Origin: Schlesneria sp. DSM 10557
GTDB taxonomy: Bacteria; Planctomycetota; Planctomycetia; Planctomycetales; Planctomycetaceae
Assembly: GCF_041860085.1 (NCBI RefSeq)
Contig: NZ_CP124747.1
Location: 2,914,001 to 2,978,000, forward strand
Length of the DNA stretch: 64,000 bases
Direction of reading: 5' to 3'
In this document: in pieces, positions 61,606 to 64,000 of the stretch
Position numbering within the stretch: the first letter of the stretch is position 1
Layout: the number at the start of each line of letters is the position of its first letter
Program-made: the position numbers and the translations under genes
Notes under the pieces: model-generated
Database searches by the model: none
Seen by the model: the letters and a program-made list of their open reading frames with translations, nothing else
What the model was told of the DNA's origin: nothing

Positions 61606-62547
61606 TCAACTATCGTTTACCGACTGGCAATCCACTTTCCGATCGATCCGCTTCATCAGCGACTTCAAAACCTTCCCCGGCCCGACTTCAAAGAACTGAT
61701 CACAGCCTGAGGACAGGAGTTGACGCACACACTCTTCCCACAAGACAGGCTGAGTCACCTGCTTGATCAGAATCTGACGCAGCTCATCCGGGTCACTGTG
61801 GACCTTCGCATCAACATTCGAAACAACGGGAATGCGACCTGGCTGAATCTGGATATCCTGCAGAATCTTTTCCAGCCGCTCACAGGCAGAGGCCATCAGA
61901 GGGGTATGGAACGCTCCGGCCACGACAAGCGACTTGGCACTTCCCCCCGCCTCGGCAATAAGCTCGGCAGCTCGTGCACACGCCGGCTTATCGCCTGAGA
62001 GCACTGTGTTTCCAGGACAAAGAAAATTGGCGAGCCAGATCTGACCGGCGGATGATGCGTCGTCACGAACCTTGGTAACCTGTTCCGTATTGAGCAACAG
62101 GGCACTGACCATCCCGGAAGGATTTGCATCGGCCGCCTGCTGCATCGCTGCGCCACGTGCCTGGACAACACGCAAACCGTCTTCGAATGACATCACACCA
62201 GCAAAAACGAGTGCCGTGTACTCGCCGAGACTGAGGCCAGCCGCCATCGAACAGTTCTCGACCACGTCAGGCTGTTCGGCCCGCAGCATTTCCAGTGCGG
62301 CTAAACTGCTGACGAACAACGCAGGCTGGCTGATGGCTGTCGTATCGAGCCGTTCAGCCGGCCCTTCGAAGCAGAGTGACGCCAGATCAAAGCCAAGCAC
62401 ATCCGCGGCACGGTCATAAAGCGATTTTGCCTGAGGGAATCGCTCAGCAATGGTTTTCCCCATGCCGACGTGCTGGGCACCCTGACCCGGAAACAGAAAC
62501 GCAATCTTTGCCACATTTCCCTCGACATTCGACTGATTCTGCGTCAA
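61606..62547 (-). CDS. fabD: Malonyl-CoA:ACP transacylase
   Basis: The enzyme loads malonate onto ACP. Visible are FLFPGQGAQ, the nucleophile Ser106 in GLSLGEY and the catalytic His214 in GAFHTPLM. The TTG start at 62,547 overlaps the plsX stop (TTGA). GTG at 62,514 has GAGGG ahead of it and is an equally good start directly before the conserved AKIAFLFPGQG. Confidence 0.95.
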   Translation of the reverse strand: MTQNQSNVEGNVAKIAFLFPGQGAQHVGMGKTIAERFPQAKSLYDRAADVLGFDLASLCFEGPAERLDTTAISQPALFVSSLAALEMLRAEQPDVVENCSMAAGLSLGEYTALVFAGVMSFEDGLRVVQARGAAMQQAADANPSGMVSALLLNTEQVTKVRDDASSAGQIWLANFLCPGNTVLSGDKPACARAAELIAEAGGSAKSLVVAGAFHTPLMASACERLEKILQDIQIQPGRIPVVSNVDAKVHSDPDELRQILIKQVTQPVLWEECVRQLLSSGCDQFFEVGPGKVLKSLMKRIDRKVDCQSVNDS

Positions 62548-63551
62548 TCGACCAAAGCAGACGAACTCGAAAGTTCGTCCACAATCTGCTCATTAATTCT
62601 GCGATTCTTGAGAGTTGTGGCGACGCGCAAAGCGTTATAAATCGAGCGAGAGTTGCTGGAACCGTGGCAGATGATGGCGATTCCATCAACCCCCATCAGT
62701 GGCGCCCCACCCGCTTCATGGTACTCAAACCGCTTACCCAGCTTACCGAAGGCCTCAACTGCTTTTGACTTCTCCTGGTCTAAAGCCACCAGGACTTCAG
62801 CAGAGACAGTCTTCATCAGCATATCGACCATCCCTTCGGCGGCCTTAAGCAGAACATTTCCGACAAATCCCTCACAGATCACCACGTCGGCACCTCCCTG
62901 ATAGAGATCCCGGCCTTCGACGTTCCCGACGAATCGATCACGGAAGGGACTTTTGGCGAACAGAGCGAGCGAATCGCGGACGTCATCCGTCCCCTTCCCG
63001 TCTTCGCTGCCGATATTCATCAGCCCGACGGTCGGACGTTCGATACCCAGCATTTCGCGGGCATAAATGGAACCCATGGTTCCGTACTGCACAAGATGCT
63101 CGGGACGGGCTCCCGGATTAGCCCCCACATCCATCAAGACCGTCTTGCCCTTGGTCGTCGGAAGCGCAACGGCAATCCCCGGCCGTTTCACTCCCTTGAG
63201 GAACAGTCGGGTGCGCAAACCGGCAGCGACGACAGCCCCGGTATGACCGGCGCTCACGACAGCATCCACCGCCTGCGTTGCCATCAATTGCCAGCAGACG
63301 ATGATCGAACAGTTGGGCTTTTTGCGCAACGCCTCGACAGGCTTTTCGCTCATCTCAACCCAACCATCGGCGGGACGAATCGACAGCCGCCGATCATCAA
63401 AACCGGAAGCCGCCACCAGCGACCCGAGTACCCCCGGATCACCGACCAGCGTCACCTGAAGTTCCGGATTTTCGCGAAGAGCCTCAATCGCTCCATCAAT
63501 GTTGGGCTGTGAACCGTAGTCCCCTCCCATCGCATCCAGTGCAATCCGCAT
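62544..63551 (-). CDS. plsX: Phosphate acyltransferase PlsX
   Basis: PlsX converts acyl-ACP to acyl-phosphate for phospholipid synthesis. The MRIALDAMGGDYGSQPNIDG N-terminus, SAGHTGAVVAAG, DVGANPGARPEHLVQ and CEGFVGNVLLKAAEG are diagnostic, and 335 residues is a normal length. It lies 6 bp after rpmF, a conserved pairing, and overlaps fabD. Confidence 0.96.
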   Translation of the reverse strand: MRIALDAMGGDYGSQPNIDGAIEALRENPELQVTLVGDPGVLGSLVAASGFDDRRLSIRPADGWVEMSEKPVEALRKKPNCSIIVCWQLMATQAVDAVVSAGHTGAVVAAGLRTRLFLKGVKRPGIAVALPTTKGKTVLMDVGANPGARPEHLVQYGTMGSIYAREMLGIERPTVGLMNIGSEDGKGTDDVRDSLALFAKSPFRDRFVGNVEGRDLYQGGADVVICEGFVGNVLLKAAEGMVDMLMKTVSAEVLVALDQEKSKAVEAFGKLGKRFEYHEAGGAPLMGVDGIAIICHGSSNSRSIYNALRVATTLKNRRINEQIVDELSSSSALVD

Positions 63552-63557
63552 AGAGGA

Positions 63558-63737
63558 CTATTCCTCGATTTCGACGAGTGTTCGCCCCATGTAATCGCCA
63601 CACGTCGGACAAACGACGTGGGAAGGGATCTTCGATTGGCATTTTGGACAGTTGTGCAGCTGAATCGGGGTCAACGCGTCATGACTTCGACGACGACGTG
63701 AACGACCTTTGGATTGACGACGCTTTGGTGCGGCCAT
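63558..63737 (-). CDS. rpmF: 50S ribosomal protein L32
   Basis: The 59-residue product begins MAAPKRRQSKGRSRRRRSHD and carries a C-x2-C...C-x2-C zinc site (NCPKCQSK, VCPTCGDY), as in the zinc-binding form of L32. The gene precedes plsX, as in many bacteria. The frame was verified codon by codon from ATG 63,737 to TAG 63,558. Confidence 0.95.
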   Translation of the reverse strand: MAAPKRRQSKGRSRRRRSHDALTPIQLHNCPKCQSKIPSHVVCPTCGDYMGRTLVEIEE

Positions 63738-63874
63738 GTTGAGTTGTTCCCAACGGATCGAGGCAAAAAAAGAACGGTGGAAATAGACCCGTCGCCCAAC
63801 ATGGCGACAGGCCCTCCCGACCGAATGAAGAGGCAGATGGTACGCGAACAGGAAATAACGGTCAAGGAAGGACC

Positions 63875-64000
63875 TTACAGCAATTCCTGGATCACCGCTC
63901 CCGGCTCCAGCGCCGGCGTTGGCCGGCCACTGTGATTGAGGAAATTCATATTCGGATCCACCCCAAGTACATGGAAAATTGTGTGATGGATATCGGCCGG
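63875..64000 (-). CDS. DUF1501-type protein, C-terminal end only
   Basis: The open frame from the window edge to a TAA encodes 41 residues, including ADIHHTIFHVLGVDPNMNF and SGRPTPALEPG. This is the conserved end of planctomycete DUF1501 proteins (alkaline-phosphatase-like fold, usually encoded next to DUF1553 genes). The rest of the gene lies beyond the window. Assignment rests on the tail motif. Confidence 0.72.
   Translation of the reverse strand, partial: PADIHHTIFHVLGVDPNMNFLNHSGRPTPALEPGAVIQELL

Overview
The window looks like chromosome of a member of the Planctomycetota (order Planctomycetales). The evidence is a DUF1553 protein end next to a planctomycete-type cytochrome c plus WD40 protein, two secreted PQQ-like propeller proteins, a DUF1501 protein end, a PEP-CTERM protein, many secreted hydrolases, and Rho, NusA and IF-2 with long disordered extensions. 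Base composition is moderately GC-rich and gene density is moderate, with several gaps of 0.3 to 1.5 kb. No species name can be given from the sequence alone.

Layout. 1-3.2 kb: end of a DUF1553 gene, a cytochrome c/WD40 gene and a PQQ-like propeller gene. 3.4-3.8 kb: a decayed IS630-type transposase. 4.3-6.5 kb: an operon of an ArsR-type repressor, a beta-carbonic anhydrase and a bestrophin-like channel, with a perfect operator-like dyad in front and a strong hairpin behind. 6.8-9.0 kb: rho with a very long disordered N-terminus. 10.5-15.1 kb: one giant three-module amidohydrolase. 15.4 kb: tRNA-Leu(UAA).

15,426-31,110: an integrative element of about 15.7 kb inserted in the 3' half of that tRNA. 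It is bounded by an exact 58-bp repeat (attL/attR). It carries a tyrosine integrase next to attL, a Fic toxin/antitoxin pair, a chain of overlapping small unknown genes, a control region with nested inverted repeats, HTH regulators, several zinc-ribbon proteins, an HExxH metallopeptidase, a DnaB-type helicase and a phage-type replication initiator. I see no capsid, portal, tail or large terminase gene and no conjugation gene. It therefore resembles a phage satellite, a replicating genomic island or a stripped prophage. This is the most novel part of the window.

31-41 kb: an ISL3-type transposase fragment touching attR, a PEP-CTERM protein, several unknown genes, a GH32/43-like propeller protein, a second PQQ-like propeller, a cysteine-less redoxin-fold protein, an alpha/beta hydrolase and a complete IS5-family element (40,128-41,056) with terminal repeats, a CTAG target duplication and a frameshifted transposase. 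41.5-46.2 kb: a secreted PHP-domain protein and a secreted esterase/SGNH fusion.

46.5-64 kb: housekeeping genes, mostly on the minus strand. These are a YebC-type regulator, a TPR protein, an HhH-GPD protein with a Lys/Ala tail, nusA-infB-rbfA, a TPR protein on the plus strand, and the lipid cluster rpmF-plsX-fabD-acpP-fabF followed by a ketosynthase homologue that has lost its catalytic Cys and one His. The window ends in the C-terminus of a DUF1501 gene.
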